Assembly: GCA_914767715.1 (NCBI GenBank) | Contig: OU612073.1 | Coordinates: 24,242,001 to 24,306,000 of the forward strand | Length of the DNA: 64,000 nucleotides | Source: Membranipora membranacea | Taxonomy: Eukaryota > Bryozoa > Gymnolaemata > Cheilostomatida > Membraniporidae | Direction of reading: 5' to 3' | Part shown: in pieces, positions 11,933 through 24,000 of the stretch | Layout: every line of letters starts with the position of its first letter | Numbering within the stretch: position 1 is the stretch's first letter | Program-made: the position numbers and the translations under genes | Notes under the pieces: generated by a model | Told to the model about the DNA's origin: nothing | The model's input: only the letters and a program-made list of their open reading frames with translations | Databases searched by the model: none

Positions 11933-12092
11933 ACAATAGGTAAAAGTGCCGGCTTGTTCCATTCTAATAATATTGATTATTAATAATCAGTGTAAAATCT
12001 CATAGCAGTAGCTTTCAACTGCTTATGGGATTTTACATTGATTATTAATAATCGATTTTATTACAGTGGAACAAGTCGCTTTTACCTATTGT
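11933..12092. mobile_element. Foldback MITE-like element, 160 bp
   Basis: The left end acaataggtaaaag and the right end cttttacctattgt are inverted repeats, and complementarity continues almost to the centre: gcttgttcca pairs with tggaacaagt, gattattaataatc occurs in both arms, and tgtaaaatctcatagcagt pairs with actgcttatgggattttaca. The short loop is agctttcaa. It encodes nothing and is typical of a non-autonomous DNA transposon. No target-site duplication is obvious. It lies about 50 bp downstream of SINE copy 2. Confidence 0.8.
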
Positions 12093-12664
12093 AAGCCACT
12101 GGCTCACATAATAACTACCATGTAATTAATTATACTATATTTTCACTATTTGTTTATAAAAACAAAGAGGAATTTCTACTGGACACTTAGTGTTTGCTGA
12201 GACATCAGAAAGTGTTACATTACTACCATGGGAGCTCATGGGGAAGATGGGAAAGACTGTTAATATTGCTATTTGGCTGCTTGAAAAAAATATTAAAACC
12301 TTCTGTAACTACGAATGCTCAAAATATTATCTTCTAGTGTACTGGAGACGGGTGTGTTATTATTTACTAGAATTGCTCTCCCAGTCCACTTGGTTCCCAT
12401 CAGTGATATTATTAGTAGCTCACACTTGAGATAACATGGCAATAAAAGACTCAGGTCATATTTGTGGTTAAATATAATATAGGAAGAATATAAAAGAAGA
12501 AAATCATGTAACAATATCGTAATAATTTTACAAAATATGTTTTATAAATTCGTATTAGACTGCCTGAACAAACATATTCTCCTTAGGTGATCATTAATTA
12601 TTTGAATCATTGCATTGAAACAGCTCTCTGGCTATATCTCATTTATATGTAACGCTAACATTGA
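12093..12664. other. Intergenic, 3' side of F-box gene
   Basis: No coding signal recognised. It should hold the 3' UTR of the minus-strand F-box gene. Confidence 0.45.
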
Positions 12665-14248
12665 TCAATCTAGTCCTTTCTGTATAGATAACTGCATAGC
12701 TGTACCTGGAGTTTCATACCTACTCGTAAAATCGTATTCATCTGGTAAATGAAAGTAACTCCAGCCGTACGCTTTCTTCCAATTATGAGATCCCCGGTGC
12801 ACTCTTCTCCATGTGATGTTATCTGCACTCTTCATGTACACATGACCGGCGATATACTTGTACGACAGGCTCGGTAGTAGATCTATCCAACTCGGATTGT
12901 TCTCAACAAGTAAACTGACCAGCTGTTTAGATCCTTGTTCAGGTTTCTCTTCCTCCAGTAGTACATCTGTACTGGTAGTACCAAGAGCGATTAGTACCTC
13001 AAGGTGCAGCAAATCAGTGAGTAGTTTTAAAACACTTTGATCGCCCACATTCCCTCTACCCGATACATCAACAAACTTCAGGTTGGGACACAAACCAATC
13101 AGTCTTAAGGCAGCTGCAAACCGCTCTCTGCTGTTGTCACCCTTAGGTTCACTCAGGTCTAGTGCTGTCAGGTTTGGAGAGTTTTGTAATATATTAGATA
13201 TGAGCCTATAACTTGGCTCGGTCTTAACCAGCTGCGTAGTGAGGCTCTGTAGGGCAGGGAAGCATGCTCTTAAATTAGTCGGGTTACCATATTTGAGTTT
13301 GCCCAAGTGTAAATGTTTCAAGTTTGGTAACTTCTGCGATACCTGGGCAACTAAATGTTCACAAACATTCATTGTGTCCGTCAAAACCAGCTTTTCCAGA
13401 CGGGCTGTGTTACCAAAGCGTAGTTCAGGAGGAGGTCTATAGGATATACTCCAGTTAAGACTGACCAGTTCTAAGGAGCGCAGACTTTGTTTACCCCGGA
13501 CTACATCTTGTAAGACATTGAAGCAGTTGAATCTACGCTTGTCCTTCTTCTGAAAAAGTCTGCAGCTTTCAGCGTACCGATTCTTAGAGTTGATATACAG
13601 CTGATCCAGATTTTCCATCAATCCGAGAATTCCGACAAAAGCTTCAATGTCAATATCAGGATCTATCAGACAGAGCTTTCTCAGCCCTGTGAACTTTGTA
13701 GTCATATTAAATTGAAGCGGTGAATCCATAACAACCAATATCTCAACTCGCAGGGTTTCTGTGCAGCATCTCAACATGGGTGTCAACTGATCCTCGCATA
13801 AGAGAAACTTGTCTTTTTGTGATTCTTCTATTTTGTAGCGTGTGTGAAAAAAAGTAGGTTCTTTATCATAGTACCAATCATAGGGGTAGGGGTTCTCGCT
13901 ACTGTTTGTAGGCATTACACTGAGCCAGTTTTGTTTGACTGATACTGCTGTCACACCTCGAGACTTCAGACTTAATGCTGCCTCTTCACAGAGACCTGTA
14001 GCAGGAATCTCAAACAGGCAGTCAGACCACAATGATGTCTGATAAGCTACCGTTCTCCAAACTCTGCAGACCTTAGCACACCTTCCTAATGTTTTCTGGT
14101 CCAGAAACTTGAACATGTGTAATAGCACGTCAAAGTGAAGATTTGTAGCTTCTGTGTGTGATGCTTGTCTCTTTGATGCCAGAGTTGAGGAGGCCATGAT
14201 GATCTCAGTGGCGTGGCGTGAGGTGATGAATGTGATATGTATGGACAA
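12665..14248 (-). CDS. F-box/leucine-rich-repeat protein, intronless
   Basis: A single uninterrupted frame of 527 codons. After a short N-terminus, an F-box occupies about residues 34-78 (FDVLLHMFKFLDQKTLGRCA then KVCRVWRTVAYQTSLW). F-boxes bind Skp1 in SCF ubiquitin ligases. The rest carries leucine-rich repeats of the FBXL type, for example LRKLCLIDPDIDIEAF, LRSLELVSLNWSISY, LEKLVLTDTMNV, LKHLHLGKLKYG, LTALDLSEPKG and LKFVDVSGRGNVG, which normally bind the substrate. A Trp/Tyr-rich C-terminal tail (HNWKKAYGWSYFHLPDEYDF) follows the LRRs. A second Met at residue 18 (14197) begins MASSTLASKRQ and may be the true start. The absence of introns is striking beside neighbours with up to 18 exons and suggests a retrocopy origin or loss of introns. 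The substrate is unknown. Confidence 0.9.
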   Translation of the reverse strand: MSIHITFITSRHATEIIMASSTLASKRQASHTEATNLHFDVLLHMFKFLDQKTLGRCAKVCRVWRTVAYQTSLWSDCLFEIPATGLCEEAALSLKSRGVTAVSVKQNWLSVMPTNSSENPYPYDWYYDKEPTFFHTRYKIEESQKDKFLLCEDQLTPMLRCCTETLRVEILVVMDSPLQFNMTTKFTGLRKLCLIDPDIDIEAFVGILGLMENLDQLYINSKNRYAESCRLFQKKDKRRFNCFNVLQDVVRGKQSLRSLELVSLNWSISYRPPPELRFGNTARLEKLVLTDTMNVCEHLVAQVSQKLPNLKHLHLGKLKYGNPTNLRACFPALQSLTTQLVKTEPSYRLISNILQNSPNLTALDLSEPKGDNSRERFAAALRLIGLCPNLKFVDVSGRGNVGDQSVLKLLTDLLHLEVLIALGTTSTDVLLEEEKPEQGSKQLVSLLVENNPSWIDLLPSLSYKYIAGHVYMKSADNITWRRVHRGSHNWKKAYGWSYFHLPDEYDFTSRYETPGTAMQLSIQKGLD

Positions 14249-15242
14249 TCGTTGCCCTACTTTATCTGTGTCTCTAATGAACTGAGCAAAGTGAGCAAGA
14301 GCTTTACTTCCTCAACTTACTAACATGTTTTATTACGAAATATCCCCTCAAAGATAGCAGATCAGTGCTTGTGTATGTGGATATTTAATGATGGTAAACA
14401 GTAGGGGTGAGAGGTGTTAAACCGCCTGAAAGCTTGGTACTTATGCTAAGTTCATAAGCTAAATTACAGTATGTGTAATAAACCAAACGGGTTGAAGCGT
14501 CATCTGAGTATGTAGAATACATTGAGCTGCTTAGGATATTATTATACACTCAACCAGCTGTCTAATTCACCTTTTTTATAAATGGACATAGAAGTCATTG
14601 ACTGAAGATTTAATACAGCTTCAACAATGCGGCTGCCAACTATTTTTGTGGAAAAATAGTAGATTTTGTTGGATATAAAATTGCCCGCAGGAAGGTTATG
14701 GGAGGGAAGCCAGAGCCCCCCCTGTGGAACTTTTTATGCATTTAGACCCAAAATTCAAGGCCTCTGGGGTATACCTGAAGCCATATACCAATAAACAAAA
14801 ACTTAAAACACTGTGATATAGTATAAAAATAGGGTTCACAATCAATAGGTAGTAGAATATCGATATACATCCATTCCCAAAAGAGTAGAGTTGGCAGCCA
14901 TGTTGGACAGGTGCTAAAAAGGCACTTGGACAGAGGGGATTGCTCATATTGAATTCAAGACATCAGATTTTCATAAGCTTTGAAATTGGAGACCGACAAT
15001 TCTAAAAACAGAGTAAAATTAGAGTTTTGTAAAAGATACATAAAACGTATATTATGAAAATATAATTTCTTTGATTTCTTTTTGATATAATATCTGGTGA
15101 TGGGTAGGTCGCCGATCTTACAAACTAGGTAGCATCAAGTGTGTGGTAGTATTTTACAGGTTTTACATCAATGTATTTCAAAGCAATGGTTAATTGCATC
15201 CCTTATATCATGAGACTAACACCTGAGGGTAAAACAGCATCA

Positions 15243-15400
15243 TTGTTGACCATCGAGCGCAAGATCACGGTCAGCCGCAGGTTAAAAAAGCTAAGATTGA
15301 GCACGGAGAAGACCCTAAGTCAGTTGTCAAATTTGTAGACTACTCTCCAGAAAGTTCTGATTCTGATGATGAGGTTTCACAGAGATATAAGGTTGGTAAT
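15243..15400 (+). other. Coding-like fragment, acidic/serine-rich
   Basis: An open plus-strand stretch reads QPQVKKAKIEHGEDPKSVVK, followed by an acidic segment YSPESSDSDDEVSQRYKV. The Lys-rich then Ser/Asp-rich composition looks like real protein sequence rather than noise, but no start, no convincing splice sites and no known domain are visible. It may be an exon of an unrecognised gene or a relic of a transposon ORF. Confidence 0.3.
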
Positions 15401-17537
15401 AAAATAGAACTTTATAGAGAACATAAGTTATTTTATACAGTACGTCCGCATGCCCTAGCTATCCGTTACATGATGCATACAAAAATGAAAATCCTCTTAT
15501 TGAAGCTCAGAAGAGAGCATTAAAGTTTGTTGATGGTGAAGTTTTGATAAAACAACATGGTACACTTTGACACCATAAACTGCATTAAAGTGTTGTGAAG
15601 AACAGTAATGATCAATAAACATGGTAACCTGGCCCAAAGCCACACCATTAGAATGTCAACATTTTAAATATTTGTTTATCAATTTCCAAACCCTTCATTT
15701 CAGGTCAGTTAGTGCAGTTCAAGCGGCAGTCGATTAAGTTGGAGAGTTTAATCAAGGAAACAAAACAACCGGAATCCAACGAAACCTTCACAGAAAATCT
15801 TGCCGGTCACTGGATCTATCCCAATTGTGTGGATAATACCACAGAGCTTATCGGAAAGACTTGGATTTGCTGCAGGACAATTTTGATATACAACTGATCT
15901 TTGAGGAATAAAATTGAAAGAGCTTGGAGTGAAAGCAACCCAAACCTTGATCATACCACTTAACCTGTCCCACACGTCATTTGCAATTCACCTGCTGATC
16001 TAGACAAACAGAAAACTTCCAATCTAGTTAAAAAGATCACAAAGAACTCGATATACCTGATATACAGGTATTCACCAGAACAAAGTAGCTGAATATGGAC
16101 AGTGTCCTTAGGTGATGACCCAGCAGCTATCAGAAGCTTCTCATCCAAAGTAAGAGAGGTAAAACTATGAAAACAGCATCTACAAAACAGCTTAAAGAAC
16201 AGTTAGCCATTAAGCTAGGCTCGGCTGTATTACTAAACCATTGGCCATGATGGTTTGGGTATCAAAAGGCACTTTTCTGTCTCTTTTATTTATTTATTTG
16301 TTTAAAGAGGTTTTCTAGAAAGTTTACAGATAACAGAGTAGTTAAAAAGTAACTTGTTGACCTACAACTATTCTAAACGTGTCGGTAATTTGGCATATGT
16401 ATGACAATGTTACAATTGAACCAAAATAAAGTGAAATATTTGTTGATTGTTGAATAATGAAACATTAACATTTCATATTTAAAAAAATCAAGGTCTAATA
16501 GATGGTAATTTCTGAAAACATATAACTCAAGTTATCTCCTCATACCTAATAAGTAGACAACTCATAGGCAGTCAGAAACGAAGAATGAAGATTAGATTTT
16601 TATGTTGAAATAAACCTTAAAATCATTAGAGGCGTTTCTTTAATAAGCTTTAAAATTAACCCAAGGCCAGTTTCATGTGGCAATAAGGTTGAAATTAAAA
16701 AATCGATAATAATTGCAAAAAACAGAGCTTCCTAGCTCCCTCACCCCTAAACGACCACCTGTGGCCACGAGCCACTTCCTGAATACCATCGAGGGCTGGC
16801 TGTGTTTGAGACAAGATGTAATCCAGCATTTTTTTGCGCCATCAAAAAGATTGTCACGGTGCAAAAAATTGAGCAAGATTGAGCTATATCCTGAGGCAGG
16901 GATCACTTTAACAGCTCCATATACGAGAAAAATGCCGAATCTTGATAGAAAATCCTGATGTGAACTCACACTAGGGCTATATGTTCTAAGGAGCAAATAC
17001 TGAAGGGGCAACTTCAACATCTCATTGAACAGCTTCTGGTGTTCCGAGATTTCAGCTTCTAACTTCAACTTCATGTATGCTTTAATGCTTTTATTACCTA
17101 TTTGTCAGACAATTACCTCTTAACATTTAGCGTAGGTGGGGACCATGTTTATAATCTGTAAAATGTTGCTGTATTTTTTGTTGATTTGCTACCTTTGTTA
17201 ACTTATCTTTTATACTAAGATGATACTCATTCGGATTTTATGTAATAAAGAGGACCAAAATAGCAACAAATACCTGGTTCACTCAATTATATGAAATATC
17301 GACTTTGGTTTCACATTTTTACCGCCTCTCTTAAATCATCTTCGTACCTTACATGATTTGTTTCAGTTAGATTCGGTTATATTTTATGGAACTGTATAAC
17401 TGAATATGAAACGGCAGAATGGAAGAGTGTATCCCGGGAACAATCCCAATTAAAGGACCCTAACACAATATGTCACTTCCCATAACTAAATGCTGAAATT
17501 ATGACATGATGACTGTTTTTGATTTTTTGCCTTTCAG

Positions 17538-17772
17538 GCCGAGTTCGCTCCTAGTGATAATGGTTTTCAAAAGGCAGCAGACGAATATACAAAAACAACT
17601 CTGTATCTGAGACACTATGAGCAGAGCGTAGCTACAGGTCAAGGTAATACAACTAATAGCAATCCAGCTAACTATCAGCTGAGAAGTCGATCCGCATCAA
17701 CAGCTATGTCACAAAGAGCTGCCTCAACAGGCGGACTATCGAGGAAAGTTTTAGCTATAGTATTTCGATAAC
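17538..17772 (+). CDS. Possible terminal exon of an unrecognised gene
   Basis: A good acceptor (gattttttgcctttcag) at 17538 opens about 77 codons to a TAA: EFAPSDNGFQKAADEYTKTT, LYLRHYEQSVATGQGN, then a Ser/Arg-rich tail (YQLRSRSASTAMSQRAAST). No domain is recognised and no upstream exon of matching phase was found. It could equally be part of a decayed repeat, together with the fragments at 15243 and 18000-18690. Confidence 0.3.
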
Positions 17773-17999
17773 CCGATGCACATTGGATAATTTTGATCCT
17801 AAAATTATGCTGTCAATCCTGCTTTCTGTTGTGCCTTAAAGTGATTATGGAAACTATATACTGCTGGAAGTTGAGGTGTTCACCATGTTCTGTAAAACAT
17901 AATGATGTTGTCATGGATTGGGAGTTAGGTATTGGGAGTGGTATGCGTGTTCTTGTTTACTTGTGGGAACGACCATGAGAAGCTTATCGGATTCATCGA

Positions 18000-18690
18000 C
18001 TCAAACCGGAACACAGATCCAAAGTATACAGACTTGGCCCGCCATGTGCTCTTCCATGGCTCGATTGATGAGAATTCTGTGAAAAGGGGGAAGTCAGGTT
18101 TGAGCGTATAAAGCACCAAGGCTACCAATACACCAAGGCTTTTAGCGCTTCACCACTTTATGCTTGATGAGGGAAATGAAGATTTAATGGGAGGCATTAC
18201 TGAAAGTGAACAGCAGTGTTTTTGAAGAGAAATTCAAAGAGTTCTTTGACAATTTTTATTGTTCTGATATCAAACTAGAAGGGCACCAGGCTGTGTCTTT
18301 TCAATATCCAACTATCCAGCTTGGTTTTAGAGTAGGTTCAGAAGGCCATACTATACGCTATAAGAACAGCCACGGTGGTGAGCATCACAAATTCATTACT
18401 GCTGATCACCACGTAGAGCCTGTTGTGTTTTCTATGGCTAGGGATGAGTTCAAAATACAGCTTCATGAATCTGCCAGAAAGCTTGTATTTTCACCCCAGG
18501 TAACCTCTGGACAACATAGGACTAACCAAAGTCAGCTAAGTTTAGCTCGAAGAGCGGAGGTTATGGTCGTGGTTGGGGGAATCGAGGTAATGGAAGAGAA
18601 AACCGCCAGCACGGGGGACCCGAGCTGGTGGTAGGCGCCGCTAAGCATGGCTGTGCCTTCAGTATGTTTTCCTCTGTGATCACGACACAA
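18000..18690 (+). pseudogene. Frame-broken coding-like remnant with an RGG-like tail
   Basis: Protein-like stretches follow each other in different plus-strand frames: FIDSNRNTDPKYTDLARHVL, then RLLALHHFMLDEGNEDLMGG, then a longer frame from 18206 (EEKFKEFFDNFYCSDIKLEG, then FKIQLHESARKLVFSPQVTS). The last continues in another frame as a Gly/Arg-rich tail (KSGGYGRGWGNRGNGREN). RGG tails are found in RNA-binding and Gag-like proteins. Repeated frame changes argue for a decayed retroelement or pseudogene, but the family is unknown to me. Confidence 0.35.
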
Positions 18691-19307
18691 TTATTTGAAG
18701 TGTACTGAGGTAAATAATATGATTTCCTTTGAAAATACTAAACAAGTTAAAAAGTGATTACAAAAATCATGAAAGACTCTTGGATCAACTACATTCCCGT
18801 GGCTAACTTATCTCCTCTGGAGGTAGGTACATATTTAATGTAAGCAAATCTTGAAGAATCACATGAAGTAATTCACGACATTTTTAACAGCTTACAATTT
18901 TCTTCCAAGAGGAAGACCATCAAAACCACACGAGAATTGGTATGAGAGGTTACCAACCTATCGATAATTTTTCGCTCATATTCCCATATTACAATAACAT
19001 ATTACTAGAACCCCGCAATCTCTGACTGATTAGTACGCACGAATAAAAAATTGGTTTGATTGTCACGAACACAGCCATCAGACTAAAAAAACTTACCCTT
19101 ATAGTGTTCCTCTTACTCTCTCTGTCGCTGCAGGATATGCTGTGCTCCCTGACCCTTGCTGTCTGCTTGAGACAATGCTTATCTTAAACCAAAATGAGGC
19201 TACATTAGTCAACCAGCCAGTAGCAATCAAGCTAACATTTGCATGGAGGGAAATTAATAATCCAGCAGATCAATGAAAAGATAAATCCATAAAGGAAAAA
19301 ACAAACT

Positions 19308-19697
19308 TTGATCTCTGTTTTTGCGTTTTTCTGGACCAAAAGTGAAAAACAGTATATGGAACTTGTTTTTCATACATCATACAAAACAAAAGTCAAAAAT
19401 CAAATTCCTTATTTCATTTTTTACATTCAATATCAAAAATGGAAAACAAAAATCAATTCATTTTTTAATTTTTGTTCTTGTGTTTCAAAGTTGAAATATG
19501 AAAATAGGATTCATTCATATCAATATTTCAGTTTTCGTCAATAAGAAAATCAAAAAACCAAAGTTGACTCGATTTTCATATTTTGATTTGTTGTATTGGA
19601 ACAAAAAAGACGAAAAACAAGTTGCATTTTGATTTTTAGCATCAATGATCAAAAATGAAAAACAAACGATACTAAGTCCCTTATACAGATCAGTCAA
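19308..19697. repeat. Imperfect A/T-rich self-similar tract
   Basis: Variants of caaaaatgaaaaac and its complement gtttttcattttt recur through about 390 bp in both orientations, for example aacttgtttttcatacatca near 19358 and the complement of gaaaaacaagttgcatttt near 19611. No clean period is visible. It is probably a decayed simple or foldback repeat. Confidence 0.45.
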
Positions 19698-21066
19698 GAG
19701 TGTATATTTGTGTGCATACCAGTAGTTTCGTCCAAAATTATTTGTAGTCCATCCTATTTTTTGAATATTTTTATGCCTTTTTCCAGTTTTGTGAAAATTT
19801 TATAAAGCAAAATTTGTGATAAATGTTCAACAAATAATAAATTAATGATCGTAACAACAGCAAAACAAAACATTTAGTACTCATCCATTCTATATTCGAG
19901 GCATTTGCTGGGCATAACCCATCACAAGCGTAACTTCCGTGTTTCAGGGAGGTCGATAAAATATCTTATGTCTAGTATGACCTAGTAATCAGTAGGTGGT
20001 AAGAAGTTTTCATTGTCAACCAACCACAATAAAACAGCATTCAAATGTTATAACTGTGTGATGGCTGTCAAGATTGATACAGCGGCAATAAATATCCAAT
20101 AAGGTGACTTCGATGGGTCAATGAGAATTGTCTTCTCATGAAAATTCCATTACAATGATCAAGTGTTGACTGCATCAAGCGCTTTAAGAAAGTAAGTACA
20201 CCAGCAGGGCTTTTCACCATTAGCTTGTTATATAATACCACTTCTTACCGTTCTGGATATACTGTCATGAAATGATTTGGTATTGTACATTTGTACATCT
20301 TGAGGTAGCTGCAAGCTAACATTAGCATATAACTAGTACTAGATAGTACGTAAGTATATCAGATAAAATATGTTGCCTATTTCACAGTAAATAGAACTGT
20401 TAAATCCAAATTTCTCTAGAACAAACTTCCTTTATTTTGATTTTACATAATGTATTTTTACCCGTAAAAAAAAGTGGAAGAAACATGGTGAGAAAATGGA
20501 AGAACAATATGAGAAGAAATCTGAGGAAATTTTCAAAAACATGTTGAGAATCACTGTAAACATTCTAATATGGTCTGTGAGAGTGGATGCTGACTCAACA
20601 GTTGGTCAAAATATCCAGCAACAAAAAAACTTATAAATTCATAATTTACTCCATAGGTAACGTATCAAAAGTCGCCAGAAAATGAATTTTTCTGAGTATA
20701 TAAATAGCACTTGCCACTGTAAAAAAAGATTGATGAAATCTTAAACTCTACTGAAGTGTACAATAATATGTACGTCGTACAGGTATGCCGTAAATGTGTT
20801 TTTTTCTAATCCCGGTCCACAGTTGGCTACAAGAATAAATGAAACAATTAATCAGCTGCAGTAAAAAATACGGGACAACTTCAAAAACTTCACAACCCGC
20901 TTTACATACAGCCACATTGCAGCTCATCTATGCTCACAAACCAAATTCTACAAACTTGGGATTGAATCTTAGAACTCAAACACAGCATAGCACACATAGC
21001 AATGTCTCCCTGTTTCTTAAGTGATGCTATAGAACATTTGCACTGTCATATTAGAAGACTTAGAGA

Positions 21067-24000
21067 TCATTGTGAGCGGGCCTGACTAACCTTGTATGTA
21101 GGCCTAATGAATCCTTCCTTGTATACATCACTTAGCTGTATTCTGTATCTGATTATCAGAGCAACAGCCAGTGCTAGTAGAGTTAGTAGAGTACCCAGTA
21201 CTAGTACCACTATAATAATAAGCGCTGTACGAGATATCCTCACTATGGAGTTATCCTCACCACCTGCAAGTTATATAATAAACGGACATAAAACAGGTTG
21301 GATCTTTTGGGCTGCAGTAGGGATGGTGATTTACTATACTATTGATTAGCACACAGTCTGCTGCTCAGGTCTCAGATTCTGATCTGGAAACCTGTTTGTT
21401 CAATGTCGAAGGGCAGTGCAGGCTATGACAGCAAGGCTACCAACTATCATCAGATAATTTTATTATAATCATAGAGGATGAAGATCAGACTAGCACCGAC
21501 TTTATTCCGTCCTTACCATTGATTACAGGGTCTGTGACGGATTTTTCCCCCATGCTAGTGCTGCTCTGTGTGCCTGGTGGAGCGGGAGTTGTCCCATTGA
21601 CATCGATATATAGAGCTCTCCATGTGATGTTAAATCCCATATACTCCTTTCTCTGATCTGTCTCAAAGTTGATGAGGATATGAGATGATTTAATAGTCAG
21701 GTAGAGATTTGTTAGGTTGCCGCTCATGAATCTATCAGGCAGTTTTATCAGCTCCAGTGTGACTTCCTGTCTGTCTCGATACTATAAAACAATGGCAATA
21801 GTCAGATATATCAGTGATGTATGAAATTAGGGAAGAGAATCCCAAATTGTAGAAAATAAAACTAATATTGCCAAGATGGCATACCTAATTATCAGCCAGT
21901 GAGATAGTAAGATGTAGATGTAGATGTAGATGTAGATGTAGATGTAGATGTAGATACAATGAACAGTGTTCATTACGTTTACAGAAAATTTCACGAGCTG
22001 TAAGGCAAGTAAATATTACGACAACAGTTGATCTTGCATCAAGCATATTTTCCTTTGATTTGATGCAATATCCATGAGTTGTGTCACAATTATGCTGTCC
22101 CATCCAGAATCCGTAAAACTTGCAGAAACTTGCTGTTCCTAAACATCAATGCGAAATTGCCTCCTCCCAATAAAAAACTATTCATTTATTTATTTGTATG
22201 TTTGTATAACATAATTTAACTAACCCTGAGGATATCCGAGTTACGCTCCGTATAAGACGGACCATAGAGAAGCTGAATGGCGTTATATCTCACAGTATCA
22301 GATATCTTAATATCGTATATGTTACTAGCACCAGAGTAATATGGCAAAGGGTAGTTAGGTGATGTTATGTATCCTGGTAAAGAGAAAATAAAATAATACA
22401 TTTATCACAACGCAATATGTAGCTGTACGCATCAATGTTATACTTGTCCATGCTGTCATGTTAGCGTAAAATCTTGGAAATAAATTGGGCAGTAATTCAT
22501 GTTTCAGAAAACAACTTTGATTTGAATAAAACAAGAAAGATTACGAATTAATAATAGAAAGAACACATGTTGTTGTTTTGGACTCACGAGTTTGTTATAC
22601 TGCGGTAGAATGCTTTACAAGACTTAACTCACCAGAGTCACCCACAAAGTAGGTGGTATTGACTCCTTGGTCTGGTTTTTGATGTGATATCGTCCATTTC
22701 ATGCTGTATCCAGGAGAGGTGACCAGCTCGGGTGCGCTTGTTTGCTGGAAGACAGCGACGATTTCGTTTCCACTGAGCTCAGATAATGGTTGTATATTCT
22801 GGTAGAAGCCCTGCCAGATATTGCGGGTTGGTGGGTAGCGATTGTAGTTAACAAAGACTCCGTCCTCGATCTGTACACCACCTAACTCTAGCTTAGATCC
22901 AGTATAAGACTGGATTAATTCCTTTTGAGAGCCGCCATGCAGTAACATCTGTGAACGAGAAAAAATTAAAGTTTGAAGGTTGAAACTTTGCTGTGTGGTA
23001 AGTCCTCAAAAGTTTGTTACGAATTAGAAAGGAGTATATGGTTACATTCAAAAATTTAATTTTAGTTATTACTTCAACCTGAATGTGATGTGTAGGTCCA
23101 ACTAAACAAACCTTATAATTAAGGTACAAAATTCTATTAGTTATTCATATAAAATTTATTTATTAAAGTTCATTAATTCAATTTAAAATTATTATGGGAT
23201 GAGAATATTACATGTAAGATAATCCATGCTTGATTTTATATATTTTAGTTCCAAACTAAAGGTACAACTATGCTATACTAATACTATGTGATTACTCACA
23301 TCAATATTTTATTGTGAGGATCCCCCCTCCAGATTTGACAACAGCACCAATGGGAACATGGCAGTGTTACTGAGTTTTTGTTCTACCTGTGAACTCTAAC
23401 AAATCAGTGTGGAAAATGTGTAACTTTATACTAACGATAACCTTCCATGCTGATATCCTAAGATGATTTATGCTAGAAGGAGAATTTAATATAGCTTAAG
23501 AGAGTAAAGGTCACTTACAACATCAAGCCAAGCCCTGTGCTGCTGCAGCTCAAGTTCCTTCTGCTCAAAGGTGACGCTCCAATTCACAGGAAGCGGAAAT
23601 CCTTCTACATGAGAGGACAACTCTGCGTTAGAGATCTGGTTTGGATACCCTGGAGATTTTAAGTACCCTGAAGAAAGAGTAAATTGGTTAAATTAAATAT
23701 TTCATTTAGCTGTTACATATAAAAGTAACTGCACAAGAGTTAAGAAGCTGACCTAGTCAGCAGATATGCCATGCATCCCATCTCCTTATCCATCGGATAA
23801 CGTTACTGTGCAAAAAATGAACTAAAAGTTTGCTCTCAATTTAGCTTAGTTTGAGTATATCACTGGATTCTCGTAAGTGACTTCCCTTACCCGTGGCACT
23901 GAACTCAGTCTCAGAGCTTGGTTCGTAACACAGAAGGAATGCAGACATCTCAGTTGGCTCTAGTTCTAGTCTGACCACAGTAGTATTACTGACTGGTATG

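Larger units (their letters stand above)
14249..21066. other. Long gene-poor interval with unrecognised coding-like fragments
   Basis: No complete gene could be built here. Isolated open stretches with protein-like composition occur on the plus strand at 15243-15400, 15705-15900, 17538-17772 and 18000-18690 (listed separately where they merit it), separated by stops and frame changes. An open frame of 133 codons on the minus strand at 17074-16673 matches no family I know. The rest is AT-rich and empty. Confidence 0.5.

Noticed and set aside
16673-17074. Minus-strand 133-codon frame as a gene
   Set aside because: It starts with a plausible Met but shows no recognised domain, no splice partners and no neighbouring exons. 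Left as unassigned sequence in the gene-poor interval.
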